DNA of 64,000 nt from Actinomyces wuliandei (GCF_004010955.1 NZ_CP025227.1:1240001-1304000); one strand, 5' to 3'. Shown: positions 17,748 through 28,277, counted from the first letter of the stretch. The notes: a model not told the origin generated them from the sequence alone. Made by a program: numbers and translations.

Positions 17748-18212
17748 GCGTGGCCTTTCGAAGTGAACGGGTACAACCTGACGCCCGGGACAGGGGTCCA
17801 CGAGGCCGACGGTGCCCGCCGATCTGCTGGGACCGCCGACAGTGACGGTGGCACGAGGTTAACGCCGCTGGTGGCACGGATGCCACTTCCCATGTTGTTT
17901 CTTAATGAGGTTGCAGGGGCTGGAGCAGCTGGAGCAGCTGGATTGTGCACGTTTCAACAGCTGTCCACCGGCGCTTCTCGTTCCCGGCTCGCTCCGCTGT
18001 ATCCACATGTCGTGGCGGCACCGGTGGCGGAGGAGGGGACGTCTGCCACATCGTGAGGCCGGTGCCTGCAGCCGCTGTGGTGGTACTGCCGTGTCTGCGT
18101 GGCGCCCCGGTGGTACCCCGGTGCCGTGCGTGCCCGGCTCCTGCTGCGTGGACGGGTCTGGGGCGGCGGGCCACATCGGCGAGACAAGATGAGGACGTGA
18201 CGAGGAGAACCA
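17748..18212. other. 465-nt divergent intergenic region
   Basis: Lies between the PTS gene and a divergent hypothetical gene. It holds the palindrome at 17871-17886, a short AT-richer patch (about 17888-17910) that could host the PTS promoter, and three copies of a CTGGAGCAG-like unit near 17918-17945. No open frame with coding character was seen. Confidence 0.5.
17871..17886. promoter_or_regulatory. Palindromic operator-like site upstream of the PTS gene
   Basis: GTGGCACGGATGCCAC has perfect 6-bp arms and a 4-nt centre, about 125 nt upstream of the PTS start. A second half-like GGTGGCACGAGG lies 20-30 nt closer to the gene. A repressor or RNA hairpin role is inferred only. Confidence 0.35.
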
Positions 18213-18947
18213 ATGACCCGCAGACAAGTGCCGCCCGGCCTGACGTCGCCTGGTTCGACGCCGCCGGGTTCGGTGTCCCCCGCTCCGGCACCGCCCGGCG
18301 GTGCCCAGGGCCTCTACGGCCCGCGGGGCTGGAGCGTCGAGACCGGGGTGTGGGCGCTGCTGTCCCCGTGGGTCCCGCCTGCCCTGCTCCGCGCGCCTGC
18401 GGGAACGGTGGAGCACTTTGCGTCTGCCGGGCCTGGCTGGTGCGGGCCTGGGACTGTGGGAGGGGCCTGGCAGGCTGGGGATGGAGCCCGAAGAGTGCCA
18501 GGGCGGGGCAATAGGTGCGGCGTCGCTGCTGTGGTCCCTGCTGAGGACTACGTCCCTTTCAGGGGCCTGGATGCCGCCACGGCGCGCGAGCTGCTGTCGG
18601 TCCTGCCAGGCAGAGCGCTGTCGGACCGTCAGAACCGGGCTCCGTGCCTGGGAGCCCTGCTGGCAGCCTGTGCCCGCGCCGACGGCACCGTGCGCCTCAG
18701 CGGCTACGGTATCGGTCCCCAGCGCCAGGACGAGCGGCTCTCCGTGGAGGCTGTGTGGGTCGGGGACACCGATCTTGCGGGCTACGAGGTGGACGAGCGT
18801 CACGGCCCGGGCTGCCAGTGTGAGTCCCTGTGGCGGGCTGTCGCCCGGCGCTGCCGACTCGACGCGCGGTGCGGGCCGGACGAGGTCCTGCCCACGCGTC
18901 CAGAGTGGGCAGGCGGGGCGCAGGGGTGGTGGCTGTGGTGGGACTGA
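18213..18947 (+). CDS. Hypothetical protein
   Basis: An unrecognised 244-residue protein. The ATG at 18213 has GAGGAG 6 nt upstream. The first 30 residues are Pro/Gly/Ser-rich. The globular part (about residues 85-244) includes GVAAVVPAEDYVPFRGLDAA and several Cys and Trp residues (CQCESLW, WWLWWD at the C-terminus). No membrane span or catalytic motif is evident. It ends 16 nt before the ABC-F gene and may be co-transcribed with it. Confidence 0.65.
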   Translation: MTRRQVPPGLTSPGSTPPGSVSPAPAPPGGAQGLYGPRGWSVETGVWALLSPWVPPALLRAPAGTVEHFASAGPGWCGPGTVGGAWQAGDGARRVPGRGNRCGVAAVVPAEDYVPFRGLDAATARELLSVLPGRALSDRQNRAPCLGALLAACARADGTVRLSGYGIGPQRQDERLSVEAVWVGDTDLAGYEVDERHGPGCQCESLWRAVARRCRLDARCGPDEVLPTRPEWAGGAQGWWLWWD

Positions 18948-18963
18948 CGCGGTGGGCCGTAGC

Positions 18964-20631
<1,668 letters not shown>

Positions 20632-20869
20632 CGTGACTCAGGGACTCAGGCGACCAGGGCCCTGTGGGCCTTCCAGGGCGGGGCACAGGCCGTCGCAGCC
20701 ACACGTGGCAAGCCAGTGGTGAGGTCACTCACACAAAGAGGTCTCCTGCGGTCGCGTAGGCTGGATGGGGAACAACGCGGGCGCGCGTGGTGTTCGCCCT
20801 GGCAGGCCTGTCAAGCACGGTCCTGGAGGGGCCGGGCTGATGTGCCATACAGCGAGGAAGGGGAATGAC

Positions 20870-21268
20870 ATGGCTGAGACCACGGTGGCTGAGGCGCCGA
20901 CCGAGGGTGCTGAGGCTGCGCAGCACGAGGTCCTCCTGACTGAGGGTGCTGCTGCCAAGGTTGCCAGCCTCCTGACCCAGGAGGGGCGCGATGACCTGCG
21001 GCTGCGTGTGGCGGTCCAGCCCGGCGGCTGCTCCGGTCTGGTGTACCAGCTCTACTTTGACGAGCGTCTTCTTGACGGCGACGCCGTGCGCTCCTTTGAC
21101 ACCGGTAGCGCGTCCTTGGCTTCGGTTGACGTTGTCGTGGACCGTATGAGCGCGCCCTACCTGTCCGGGGCCACGATAGACTTCGCTGACTCCATCGAGA
21201 AGCAGGGCTTCACCATCGACAACCCTAACGCCGCTGGTACCTGCGCCTGCGGGGAGTCCTTCCACTGA
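20870..21268 (+). CDS. A-type iron-sulfur carrier (HesB/IscA/ErpA family)
   Basis: A 132-residue A-type carrier delivering Fe-S clusters to apo-proteins. The three cluster Cys are present: one in QPGGCSGLVYQL and two in GTCACGESF at the C-terminus. VDRMSAPYLSGATIDF is the family's central strand pair. The ATG at 20870 has AGGAAGGGG upstream; an in-frame ATG at 20765 would add 35 atypical residues and lies just after a TAGGCT -10-like element, so the first 100 nt are more likely leader. No other Fe-S assembly gene is adjacent. Confidence 0.92.
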   Translation: MAETTVAEAPTEGAEAAQHEVLLTEGAAAKVASLLTQEGRDDLRLRVAVQPGGCSGLVYQLYFDERLLDGDAVRSFDTGSASLASVDVVVDRMSAPYLSGATIDFADSIEKQGFTIDNPNAAGTCACGESFH

Positions 21269-21353
21269 CCCGTCTGGCGGGCTCGTCCCCGGGTGCTCCC
21301 GGTAGCGGAGCGGCCGTCGGGGCTGCCGCTGTCCTCACAACCAAGGAGCCTGT

Positions 21354-22505
21354 GTGCGCCGCACATCCCTGACCCTCCCACGGGCGCTGGCCGCCCTGGT
21401 CCTGGTGGGCTGGCTGGCCCTGGCCGGGTGCCAGGGCTCGGCGGACAGTGCCGACCCTGTTCTCAACAGCGCCAGCGCCACCAGTACCGACCCTGGTACC
21501 GCCTCGGCGACCGGAGGCCAGGGGGAGCCGGCTGACTGCTCCGCCCTGACGATCGACTCCGACTCCCCGGCCCTGCCCACCGTGGAGGGCGAGGTAGGCA
21601 CGCTTCCCACGGTGACGTGGAGCGGGGAGGCGGCTCCGGAGAACCTCACGGTGGCGACTCTGGAGGAGGGCGACGGGGCCGAGGTCACTGAGACGGACCT
21701 GGTGACGGTCGGCTACGCAGGGTGGCAGTGGGACTCCGACGCCACCTTTGACTCCTCCTACGGGACCGGGACGCAGGACGCCCAGGACACCCAGGACTCT
21801 GCCTCCGGCGGCACTGAGGACGGCGGGGAGGACACTGCCCCTGGCGAGGCTGCTGGTCAGGAGACCGCAGAGGCCTCGGAGGTTCCGGGGCAGGGGCAGC
21901 CCTTGGTCCTGTCCCTCCAGCAGGTGATCGTCGGGTGGCGCTGCGGCCTGGCGGGCCACCACGTGGGTGACCGCGTCCTGATGTCGGTCCCCGCAGACCT
22001 TGCCTACGGCGAGGAGGAGGCGTCCTCCGGCGGAGGCCCCACGGGCCCGCTCGTGTTCGTGGTGGAGGTCGTGGACACGCTGGACCCTCAGTCCGTCGTG
22101 GGCTCGACCGAGGACGCCGTCATGGAAGGTGAGGACGAGCTGGCCCAGCGGGGCGTCGCCGTCGAGGGTGACCTGGGTTCCCCGGTGACCGTGTCGGTCA
22201 GTCCGGACGCGCCTGAGCCGACGGAGCCGGAATACCTCGTCCTGGCCAGGGGAGCCGGGCAGCCTGTGGCCGGGACCTCGACGATCGTCGTCAATATTGC
22301 TGCGGCCGCCTGGTCCGGTGGGGAGGACACGGGGAGCTCCACCTGGGAGGACGGGGCACCGAGGCCTGTCTCGATCGCTACCTCCGACCTGGGCGGGCTG
22401 GTCGGGATTCCCCAGGGCTCCCGGGTTGTGGTCCTCAGGCCAGGGGACGAGTCTCTGGGGCGGGAGGCGGTCGCCTTCGTCATGGACATTGAGGCGGTCC
22501 TCTGA
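21354..22505 (+). CDS. FKBP-type peptidyl-prolyl isomerase lipoprotein
   Basis: A 383-residue exported lipoprotein. The signal peptide ends in the lipobox L-A-G-C at about residues 23-26. An acidic linker follows, and then an FKBP domain: EVTETDLVTVGYAGWQWDSDATFDSSY, a long acidic Gly/Glu insert (about residues 140-175), then VIVGWRCGLAGHHVGDRVLMSVPADLAYG. The C-terminal half (about residues 255-383) has a second, degenerate region with a final GIPQGSRVVVL segment. It probably assists folding of secreted proteins at the cell surface. GTG 21354 is preceded by AAGGAG. It is followed by the sodA terminator on the other strand. Confidence 0.88.
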   Translation: MRRTSLTLPRALAALVLVGWLALAGCQGSADSADPVLNSASATSTDPGTASATGGQGEPADCSALTIDSDSPALPTVEGEVGTLPTVTWSGEAAPENLTVATLEEGDGAEVTETDLVTVGYAGWQWDSDATFDSSYGTGTQDAQDTQDSASGGTEDGGEDTAPGEAAGQETAEASEVPGQGQPLVLSLQQVIVGWRCGLAGHHVGDRVLMSVPADLAYGEEEASSGGGPTGPLVFVVEVVDTLDPQSVVGSTEDAVMEGEDELAQRGVAVEGDLGSPVTVSVSPDAPEPTEPEYLVLARGAGQPVAGTSTIVVNIAAAAWSGGEDTGSSTWEDGAPRPVSIATSDLGGLVGIPQGSRVVVLRPGDESLGREAVAFVMDIEAVL

Positions 22506-22568
22506 CCAGCCTGCGGGGTGCGGCCGCAGGGACAGGTGGCGGTGCGGGCTGACTGCTGCACGAAGTAG

Positions 22569-22612
22569 CACAAAAAAGCACGTGGTCCCCGGGCTGGCTG
22601 CCCGGGGACCAC
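22569..22612 (-). terminator. Intrinsic terminator of sodA
   Basis: On the minus strand a perfect 13-bp GC-rich stem (arms 22600-22612 and 22582-22594, 5-nt loop) is followed by a run of six T (complement of 22572-22577), 26 nt after the sodA stop. It is the clearest intrinsic terminator in the window. Confidence 0.85.
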
Positions 22613-22637
22613 TGTCACAGGTGTTACAGGCATGCTG

Positions 22638-23261
22638 TCAGCGCACGATGAGGCCCTGGGACCTGGCGACCGCGTCAGACAGGCGCTGCGAGACGTCCTC
22701 CCAGCTGGCGATGCTCCAGATGGCCTTGACGTAGTCGGCCTTGACGTTGAGGTAGTCCAGGTAGAAGGCGTGCTCCCACATGTCGACCATGAACAGGGGG
22801 ATGGTGCCGACGGGGATGTTGCCCTGCTGATCGAAGAGCTGGAAGACTACCAGGCCGCCGGAGACGGAGTCGTAGGCCAGGACTGCCCAGCCGCTGCCCT
22901 GGATGCCCAGCGCGGTCGCGGTGAAGTGGGCCTGGAAGGCGGCAAAGGAGCCGAAGGAGTCGTTGATGGCTGCTGCCAGCTCGCCCTCGGGCTCGCCTCC
23001 GCCGTGGGGGGAGAGGTTCTGCCAGAACACCGAGTGGTTGACGTGGCCGCCGAGGTTGAAGGCCAGGTTCTTCTCCCACAGGTTGACTGCGCCCAGGTCA
23101 CCGGCCTCCCGGGCAGCAGCCAGGGCCTCCAGGGCAGCGTTGGCGCCAGCGACATAGGCGGCGTGGTGCCTGTCGTGGTGGAGCTCCATGATCCTGCCGG
23201 AGATGTGGGGCTCCAGGGCGGCGTAGTCGTAGGGGAGCTCAGGGAGGGTGTAGACGGTCAT
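22638..23261 (-). CDS. sodA: Superoxide dismutase, Mn/Fe family
   Basis: Converts superoxide to oxygen and hydrogen peroxide. The 207-residue length is standard. The four metal ligands are visible: His in MELHHDRHHAAYV, His in GGHVNHSVFW, and Asp/His in MVDMWEHAFYLDY. GSGWAVLAYD is the conserved second-domain strand. Whether Mn or Fe (or either) is used cannot be decided safely from the motifs. The ATG at 23261 has AAAGGC upstream. The gene is monocistronic, with its own terminator. Confidence 0.96.
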   Translation of the reverse strand: MTVYTLPELPYDYAALEPHISGRIMELHHDRHHAAYVAGANAALEALAAAREAGDLGAVNLWEKNLAFNLGGHVNHSVFWQNLSPHGGGEPEGELAAAINDSFGSFAAFQAHFTATALGIQGSGWAVLAYDSVSGGLVVFQLFDQQGNIPVGTIPLFMVDMWEHAFYLDYLNVKADYVKAIWSIASWEDVSQRLSDAVARSQGLIVR

Positions 23262-23531
23262 CGTGGAGTGCCTTTCGTGGGACGGTGCGGCTTACGGGCC
23301 TGCCAGGGTCCGCCTCAGGCCCCCGAGTCCGCGACAGGGCTGGAGGCGGCTGGTGCGCAGGCCCGCAGCAGGGGCTCTGGACCGGATCGGCCTGGTTCTA
23401 GGACTGCCTCGGAACAGCCTTAGGACTGAGGTCCCGGACAGTGGCCATGGTAGGCGTCCGTGCCGTGGGCGGACAGGAGGACCCAGTAGGATTACACTCA
23501 GCGCGGAAAGTCAGGTCGCTGGTCGTGCCGC

Positions 23532-23549
23532 TGATCAACCTGTTGATCA
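23532..23549. promoter_or_regulatory. Perfect 7-4-7 palindrome, probable operator
   Basis: TGATCAACCTGTTGATCA has perfect 7-bp arms around CCTG and is AT-rich for this genome. It lies 70 nt upstream of the receiver-like gene and downstream of a possible -10 at 23487, a layout suited to repression. The regulator is unknown. Confidence 0.5.
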
Positions 23550-23552
23550 CTG

Positions 23553-23578
23553 ACCAGGGTGACTTGACTGACCCTGGT
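23553..23578. repeat. Inverted repeat next to the operator-like palindrome
   Basis: Perfect 8-bp arms ACCAGGGT (23553-23560) and ACCCTGGT (23571-23578) around a 10-nt centre, 3 nt after the palindrome. It may be a second protein site or a leader hairpin. Confidence 0.4.
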
Positions 23579-23618
23579 GCCAGGCAGCCGCAGAGAAGCA
23601 ACTGAGAGGGAGGACCTC

Positions 23619-24059
23619 ATGACTGACCAGGCAGACGCCCGCCTCGAGCTCCTCGTGTTCTCCGACGACGCCACGGTGCGCCGCGAGGTTATTGAAGGTG
23701 TCGGGCGCCGCCCCGCCCGGGGGCTGCCCCTGGTGACCTGGAAGGAGGCCGCCACCGCCGAGGGGGTCAGGCTGGCGCTCCGTGACCGGGAGGAGGAGGG
23801 GCTCGCACCCTTTGACGCCCTGGTCCTTGACGCGGAGGCCAGGAAGCTGGGCGGCATGGGGCTGGCTCACGAGCTGTTCATCGAGAGCGACCAGCGTCCC
23901 CCGGTGGTGCTGCTGACGGCCAGGCCGCAGGACAGCTGGCTGGCTGCCTGGGCCAAGGCCGAGGTCGTGGTCCCCCGCCCCCTGGACCCGCTGAGCCTGC
24001 AGGAGGGGGTGGCCAGGGCGCTGACGGCGCGCCGTGGCACCGTGGTTCCTGCCGGGTAG
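23619..24059 (+). CDS. Receiver-domain-like protein without output domain
   Basis: A 146-residue stand-alone protein with a response-regulator fold: acidic pair FSDD at residues 15-18, phospho-acceptor-like Asp in DALVLDAEA, and switch Thr in VVLLTARPQ. The conserved Lys of receivers is replaced by Arg (VVPRPLDPLSL), so normal phosphorylation is doubtful. Similar stand-alone proteins with a GGMGLA loop and LTARPQDSWLA are widespread in actinobacteria, with unknown role. The ATG at 23619 has GAGGGAGG upstream. No kinase is adjacent. It converges on the exonuclease gene with 18 nt between the stops. Confidence 0.75.
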   Translation: MTDQADARLELLVFSDDATVRREVIEGVGRRPARGLPLVTWKEAATAEGVRLALRDREEEGLAPFDALVLDAEARKLGGMGLAHELFIESDQRPPVVLLTARPQDSWLAAWAKAEVVVPRPLDPLSLQEGVARALTARRGTVVPAG

Positions 24060-24077
24060 GGTCTTGTCGGCCCGCTA

Positions 24078-25889
24078 CTACCTGCGGTGGCGGGGCCTGT
24101 CGTCGGCGGGGTGGAGGTCGGCGTGGAGGACCTTGCTGTAGCGGGCGGCGGAGGCGGCTGGCCAGGACAGGGCCTGCGGATCCCCGTCAACCTCGACCAG
24201 TCGTGCCCCGGCCTCCAGCACCCAGTCGGCCAGCAGCAGGGTCTCCTCCACGCTGGCCTGCTGCCCCACCAGGGTGGGCTGGCTGACGACCCTGGCGCTG
24301 CTGCGCAGCGCGGCCACGCCCGGACGAGGGTCAGCGCCCCGGGGCGTGACCAGGGAGCCCGCGAGCATGCCCCACCGCACCGCTACCAGCTCCCAGCCGC
24401 CGTGCTCGCGGGGCCGGGCGGCAACGAGGTGGGGGCAGGTCAGCAGCGGGCGGGCACGTTCAGCCCGCAGCGCAGCCTGCAGCAGGCTGCGCAGGCGGCG
24501 TGTCCAGGTTCCCGCCTCCTCGTACCGCTGAGCCTGTGCCAGGTGCCTCACGCGCTCCAGCACCTCGGTGGCGACCAGGTCGGCCTGGCCGGACAGGAAG
24601 GAGGCGGCCCTGACGGCTCTGTCCGATGCCTGGCCCGTCAGGGGCTCACTCGCCGTGGACCGCCCTGCGCCGTTTCCCTGGGCACGGTCGTCCCAGTGTC
24701 GCAGCCGCAGCACCGACTCTGCGGCCCGCAGGGCCTCCTGCGCGCTTCTGCGTGACCAGAAGGGGCCGACGGCGTAGCCGACCTCGTGGAGGGGCAGCAC
24801 GGTTGTCAGCGCCAGGTGGGGCTCAGGGCCTGACACCAGGTGCAGCCAGGGCTGCCTGCGTGGTGCTCGTGAGCGACGGTTGGCCACAGGGTCGAGCTCG
24901 GCGATGAGCCTCAGCTCACGTGCCCGCGCCTCCAGGAGAGTCGGTGTGGGGACGTGACGCACCTCAGCGGTCGTGTCCAGGACCCGGGTGACCCGGGGGC
25001 GCCTCTCTGCCGCTGTGAAGTAGGAGCGGACCCGCCGGTGCAGGTTGACGGTACTGCCCACGTAGAGCACCTCTCCGGTGGCAGAGCAGAGCTGGTAGAC
25101 CCCGGGGGTGGTGGGCAGGCCCTTGGCGAGCCGCGACCTGGCCCGTCGGCGGGCGGGCACCGGGTCGGTAGCGGTGGCGAGGTCCTCCAGGTGCGTCACC
25201 CCGAGGGGAGCCAGGACCTCCAGGGCGGCGTGGAGGACGTCAGCAGTAGCGCTCGCGTCGTCCAACGCCCTGTGGGTGGGGCGGGTCGGGGAGCCGACGA
25301 GGGCGGCCAGGGTGGACAGCCTGTGGTTGGCAACCTCGCCGCGCGGCCACGCCTTGCGTGCCAGGGCAAGGGTGTCCAGGACACGGGGCTCGGTCCACCC
25401 GATACCCAGCGCCCTGGCGGCACCGCGTAGGTGGCCGATGTCGAAGCGGGCGTTGTGGGCGACCAGTACTGTGCCTGTGCTGCGTCCCGTGCCGACGCTG
25501 CGGGGGGCGTCGGGACAGGTGCGGCCTGCGTCGTCGGGGCCCAGCCCGGCCCACGACAGGAAGCCCTCCAGGCAGGGACCCACCCCTGGGGCGTCGACAA
25601 GCATGGCGTTGGTGATGCCGGTGAGCGCGGTGATCTGCGGCGGCACGGCGGCTCCGGGGTTGACCAGCGTGGAGAAGCGGGACAGCACCTTGCCGCCGCG
25701 CACCTTGAGGGCGCCGATCTCCGTCAGGGCGTGCGCGCCCGGGGGCGCGCCGGTAGTCTCAAGGTCGACGACGACGAAGGTCACCTCCCGCAGGGGTGTG
25801 CCCATGTCCGTGAGGCTTGCCTGCTCACCGCGCCCCCGCCAGGGCGGGCCTGCCCCGTGGTCAGGCTCTTCGGGGACGGCTGTGCTCAC
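24078..25889 (-). CDS. DnaQ-like exonuclease fused to a GIY-YIG (UvrC/Cho-like) nuclease
   Basis: A 603-residue fusion for DNA repair. Residues about 30-215 form a DEDDh 3'-5' exonuclease: VDLETTGAPPG (Asp, Glu), HNARFDIGHL (Asp) and HRALDDASAT (His, Asp). Residues about 265-345 form a GIY-YIG endonuclease: TPGVYQL, VLYVGSTVNLHRRV and the Glu-bearing LLEARARELRLIAEL. The C-terminal 250 residues resemble the UvrC-like middle region. This exonuclease-Cho fusion is common in actinobacteria and is predicted to make the second incision in nucleotide excision repair. The GTG start (25889) is supported by a -10 element exactly 6 nt upstream. Confidence 0.9.
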   Translation of the reverse strand: MSTAVPEEPDHGAGPPWRGRGEQASLTDMGTPLREVTFVVVDLETTGAPPGAHALTEIGALKVRGGKVLSRFSTLVNPGAAVPPQITALTGITNAMLVDAPGVGPCLEGFLSWAGLGPDDAGRTCPDAPRSVGTGRSTGTVLVAHNARFDIGHLRGAARALGIGWTEPRVLDTLALARKAWPRGEVANHRLSTLAALVGSPTRPTHRALDDASATADVLHAALEVLAPLGVTHLEDLATATDPVPARRRARSRLAKGLPTTPGVYQLCSATGEVLYVGSTVNLHRRVRSYFTAAERRPRVTRVLDTTAEVRHVPTPTLLEARARELRLIAELDPVANRRSRAPRRQPWLHLVSGPEPHLALTTVLPLHEVGYAVGPFWSRRSAQEALRAAESVLRLRHWDDRAQGNGAGRSTASEPLTGQASDRAVRAASFLSGQADLVATEVLERVRHLAQAQRYEEAGTWTRRLRSLLQAALRAERARPLLTCPHLVAARPREHGGWELVAVRWGMLAGSLVTPRGADPRPGVAALRSSARVVSQPTLVGQQASVEETLLLADWVLEAGARLVEVDGDPQALSWPAASAARYSKVLHADLHPADDRPRHRR

Positions 25890-25895
25890 GCGGCG

Positions 25896-25901
25896 AGGTT
25901 A
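25896..25901 (-). promoter_or_regulatory. -10 element giving a leaderless mRNA for the exonuclease fusion
   Basis: On the minus strand TAACCT ends 6 nt before the GTG start at 25889. Confidence 0.45.
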
Positions 25902-25986
25902 GACTTCCGTTACGATCTTCGCCATCCGTTGGCATCGTCCCGACGTCCACCACGGGTACGCCCGTCAGCAGATCTCAGGAGGCCCC

Positions 25987-26916
25987 GTGGGATACGGACC
26001 CATCAAGGTTGCAGTCGGCCCTGCCCTGGAGATGCTCTACCAGCCGTGGATCCGGGGGGAGGAGAACATCCCTGCCGAGGGTGCCGCCATCCTGGCCTCC
26101 AACCACCTGGCGGTCATCGACTCCTTCTTCCTGCCGCTGCTGGTGGACCGTGAGGTCGCCTTCATCGGCAAGGCTGACTACTTCACCGGGAAAGGGCTCA
26201 GGGGCTGGGCCGTGAGGCGCTTCATGACGACGGTGGGGACGATCCCGGTGGACCGCAGCGGTGGCAAGGCCTCACAGGCTGCGCTCCAGGCGGGCATCGA
26301 CCGGCTGCGCTCCGGGGAGCTGTTCGGCATCTACCCCGAGGGCACGCGCAGCCCTGACGGTCGGCTCTACCGGGGCAAGACGGGGGTGGCGCGCGTCGCC
26401 CTGGCCACCGGTGCGCCGGTGGTGCCTGTGGCTATGATCGGCTCCAACCTGGCCCAGCCCATCGGCCAGGCCATCCCCTCCACCCGCCACCGGGTGGGCA
26501 TCGTCATCGGCGAGCCCCTGGACTTCTCCCGCTACCAGGGCCTGGAGAACGACCGGTTCGTCCTGCGCTCGATCACTGACGAGATCATGTACGCCCTCAT
26601 GGCACTGTCAGGCCAGGAGTACGTGGACCTCTACGCGGCGGACGTCAAGAACGCCATGGACGCGGAGAAGAAGACCGCCGAGGAGGTGGTCACCCAGATG
26701 CTGGCTGCTCAGGCGCAGGCCCGCCCCTCGGCCGCCCCGGTGGCGGCTCCCGGTGGGCGTCCCGCCCCCGACGTCGAGGTGCCCCTGCCCCCGCAAGAGG
26801 ACCAGGGGGAGACCGAGGAGAGCCAGGACGAGGTCGGCCGCTCAGGGCAGCAGGACGCCTCTTCTGCTCCTGGGGGAGGCTCCTCTTCCGCAGAGGAACC
26901 TCCTGCGCCGGAGTGA
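25987..26916 (+). CDS. Lysophospholipid (1-acylglycerol-3-phosphate) acyltransferase
   Basis: PlsC-family enzyme acylating lysophosphatidic acid or a related acceptor in membrane phospholipid synthesis. In the 309-residue product the catalytic H-x4-D is NHLAVIDSFF (residues about 38-47), GTIPVDRS is motif II, YPEGTRSPDG is motif III and PVVPVAMIG is motif IV. The C-terminal 90 residues (after EEVVTQML) are a Pro/Glu/Ser-rich disordered tail. The GTG at 25987 has CAGGAGG upstream. It ends 131 nt before the phosphofructokinase gene. Confidence 0.92.
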   Translation: MGYGPIKVAVGPALEMLYQPWIRGEENIPAEGAAILASNHLAVIDSFFLPLLVDREVAFIGKADYFTGKGLRGWAVRRFMTTVGTIPVDRSGGKASQAALQAGIDRLRSGELFGIYPEGTRSPDGRLYRGKTGVARVALATGAPVVPVAMIGSNLAQPIGQAIPSTRHRVGIVIGEPLDFSRYQGLENDRFVLRSITDEIMYALMALSGQEYVDLYAADVKNAMDAEKKTAEEVVTQMLAAQAQARPSAAPVAAPGGRPAPDVEVPLPPQEDQGETEESQDEVGRSGQQDASSAPGGGSSSAEEPPAPE

Positions 26917-27047
26917 GGCCTCTGGCTCCCTGCCCGGCCGCCCCGTGCTGCTGCGAGCCATCCTGCCCCAGGGCCGTGGACCGCATCGGGCTGTGCCCGT
27001 GACGCTAGGATGTGCCTGTCCGCCTCACCTCTTACGAAAGGCCCCTC

Positions 27048-28277
27048 ATGTCAATCCGTCGCGTCGCCCTGCTGACCGCAGGCGGCTTCGCCCCCTGCCT
27101 GTCCGCCGCTGTCGGTGACCTTGTCGAGCGCTACACCCAGGTCGCTCCCGAGGTGGAGATCATCGCCTACCAGTACGGGTACCACGGCCTGCTCACTGGC
27201 AGCTACGTCGTCGTTGACGAGGAGGGCCGCAGGAACGCGGGCATCCTGCGTGAGTTCGGCGGGTCACCCATTGGCAACTCCCGCGTCAAGCTGACCAACG
27301 CCAAGAACCTCGTGGAGCGGGGCCTGGTGGCCGAGGGCGTCGATCCTCTAGCCTTCGCCGCCGAGCAGCTGCGCAAGGACGGGGTGGACGTCCTGCACAC
27401 CATTGGCGGCGACGACACCAACACCACCGCCGCCGACCTGGCTGCCTACCTCCACGACAACGACTACGAGCTGACCGTGGTTGGCCTGCCCAAGACCATC
27501 GACAACGACGTCGTCCCGGTGCGCCAGTCCCTGGGGGCGTGGACAGCGGCCGAGCAGGGCGCTGAGTTCGCCTTCAACATTATCGGCGAGCACCGCTCCA
27601 ACCCGCGCATGCTCATCGTCCACGAGTGCATGGGCCGCAACTGCGGCTACCTCACCGCTGAGACGGCCCGCCGCTACCGCGAGCTGCTGGAGACCAAGCA
27701 GTGGGCACCGTCCCTGGGGCTGAGCAAGGAGCGCTGGGACGTCCACGCCGTCTTCGTCCCCGAGGCCAGGCTGGACATCGCCACCGAAGCCGAGCGCCTC
27801 AAGGCCATCATGGACGAGCAGGGCAACGTCAACATCTTCCTGTCCGAGGGCGCCGGCGTCCCGGAGATCATCGCGGAGATGGAGGCTGCGGGCCAGGAGG
27901 TCCAGCGTGACCCCTTCGGCCACGTCAAGCTGGACACCATCAACCCTGGCCAGTGGTTCGCCCGGCAGTTCGCCGATCTCATCGGTGCGGAGAAGGTCAT
28001 GGTCCAGAAGTCCGGCTACTACTCGCGTGCGGCTGCCGCCAACGCGGAGGACCTGGCCCTCATCAAGCAGATGTGCGACCATGCCGTGGACTGCGCCCTG
28101 CGCGGCGTCTCCGGCGTCATCGGCCAGGACGAGGAGAACAACGACGAGCTCGGCGCCATCGCCTTCCCACGCATCGCCGGGGCCAAGCCCTTTGACATCA
28201 CCCAGTCCTGGTTCACTGAGCTCATGACTGACCTGGGCCAGTCCGTGGAGCCCGCTGAGGCGGCTGCGCAGCACTGA
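27048..28277 (+). CDS. pfp: Pyrophosphate-type 6-phosphofructokinase
   Basis: Phosphorylates fructose-6-phosphate, probably with PPi as donor. In the 409-residue product the donor loop reads GGDDTNTT (G120-G121-D122-D123) and the active-site loop PKTIDND (148-154). Asp and Lys at these places mark PPi-dependent enzymes, whereas ATP enzymes have GGDGS and PGTIDND. GEHRSNPRMLIVHECMGRNCGYL and SEGAGVPEI are typical of the long actinobacterial clade. Use of PPi makes this glycolytic step reversible. Start ATG 27048 (MSIRRVALLTAGG); a GTG-like upstream extension (27012) is unlikely. Confidence 0.93.
   Translation: MSIRRVALLTAGGFAPCLSAAVGDLVERYTQVAPEVEIIAYQYGYHGLLTGSYVVVDEEGRRNAGILREFGGSPIGNSRVKLTNAKNLVERGLVAEGVDPLAFAAEQLRKDGVDVLHTIGGDDTNTTAADLAAYLHDNDYELTVVGLPKTIDNDVVPVRQSLGAWTAAEQGAEFAFNIIGEHRSNPRMLIVHECMGRNCGYLTAETARRYRELLETKQWAPSLGLSKERWDVHAVFVPEARLDIATEAERLKAIMDEQGNVNIFLSEGAGVPEIIAEMEAAGQEVQRDPFGHVKLDTINPGQWFARQFADLIGAEKVMVQKSGYYSRAAAANAEDLALIKQMCDHAVDCALRGVSGVIGQDEENNDELGAIAFPRIAGAKPFDITQSWFTELMTDLGQSVEPAEAAAQH

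Larger units (their letters stand above)
23262..23618. other. 357-nt divergent region with two palindromes
   Basis: Shared upstream region of sodA and the receiver-like gene. It contains a TAGGAT -10-like element at 23487-23492 on the plus strand, the palindrome at 23532-23549 and the inverted repeat at 23553-23578. No coding frame was seen. Confidence 0.5.
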
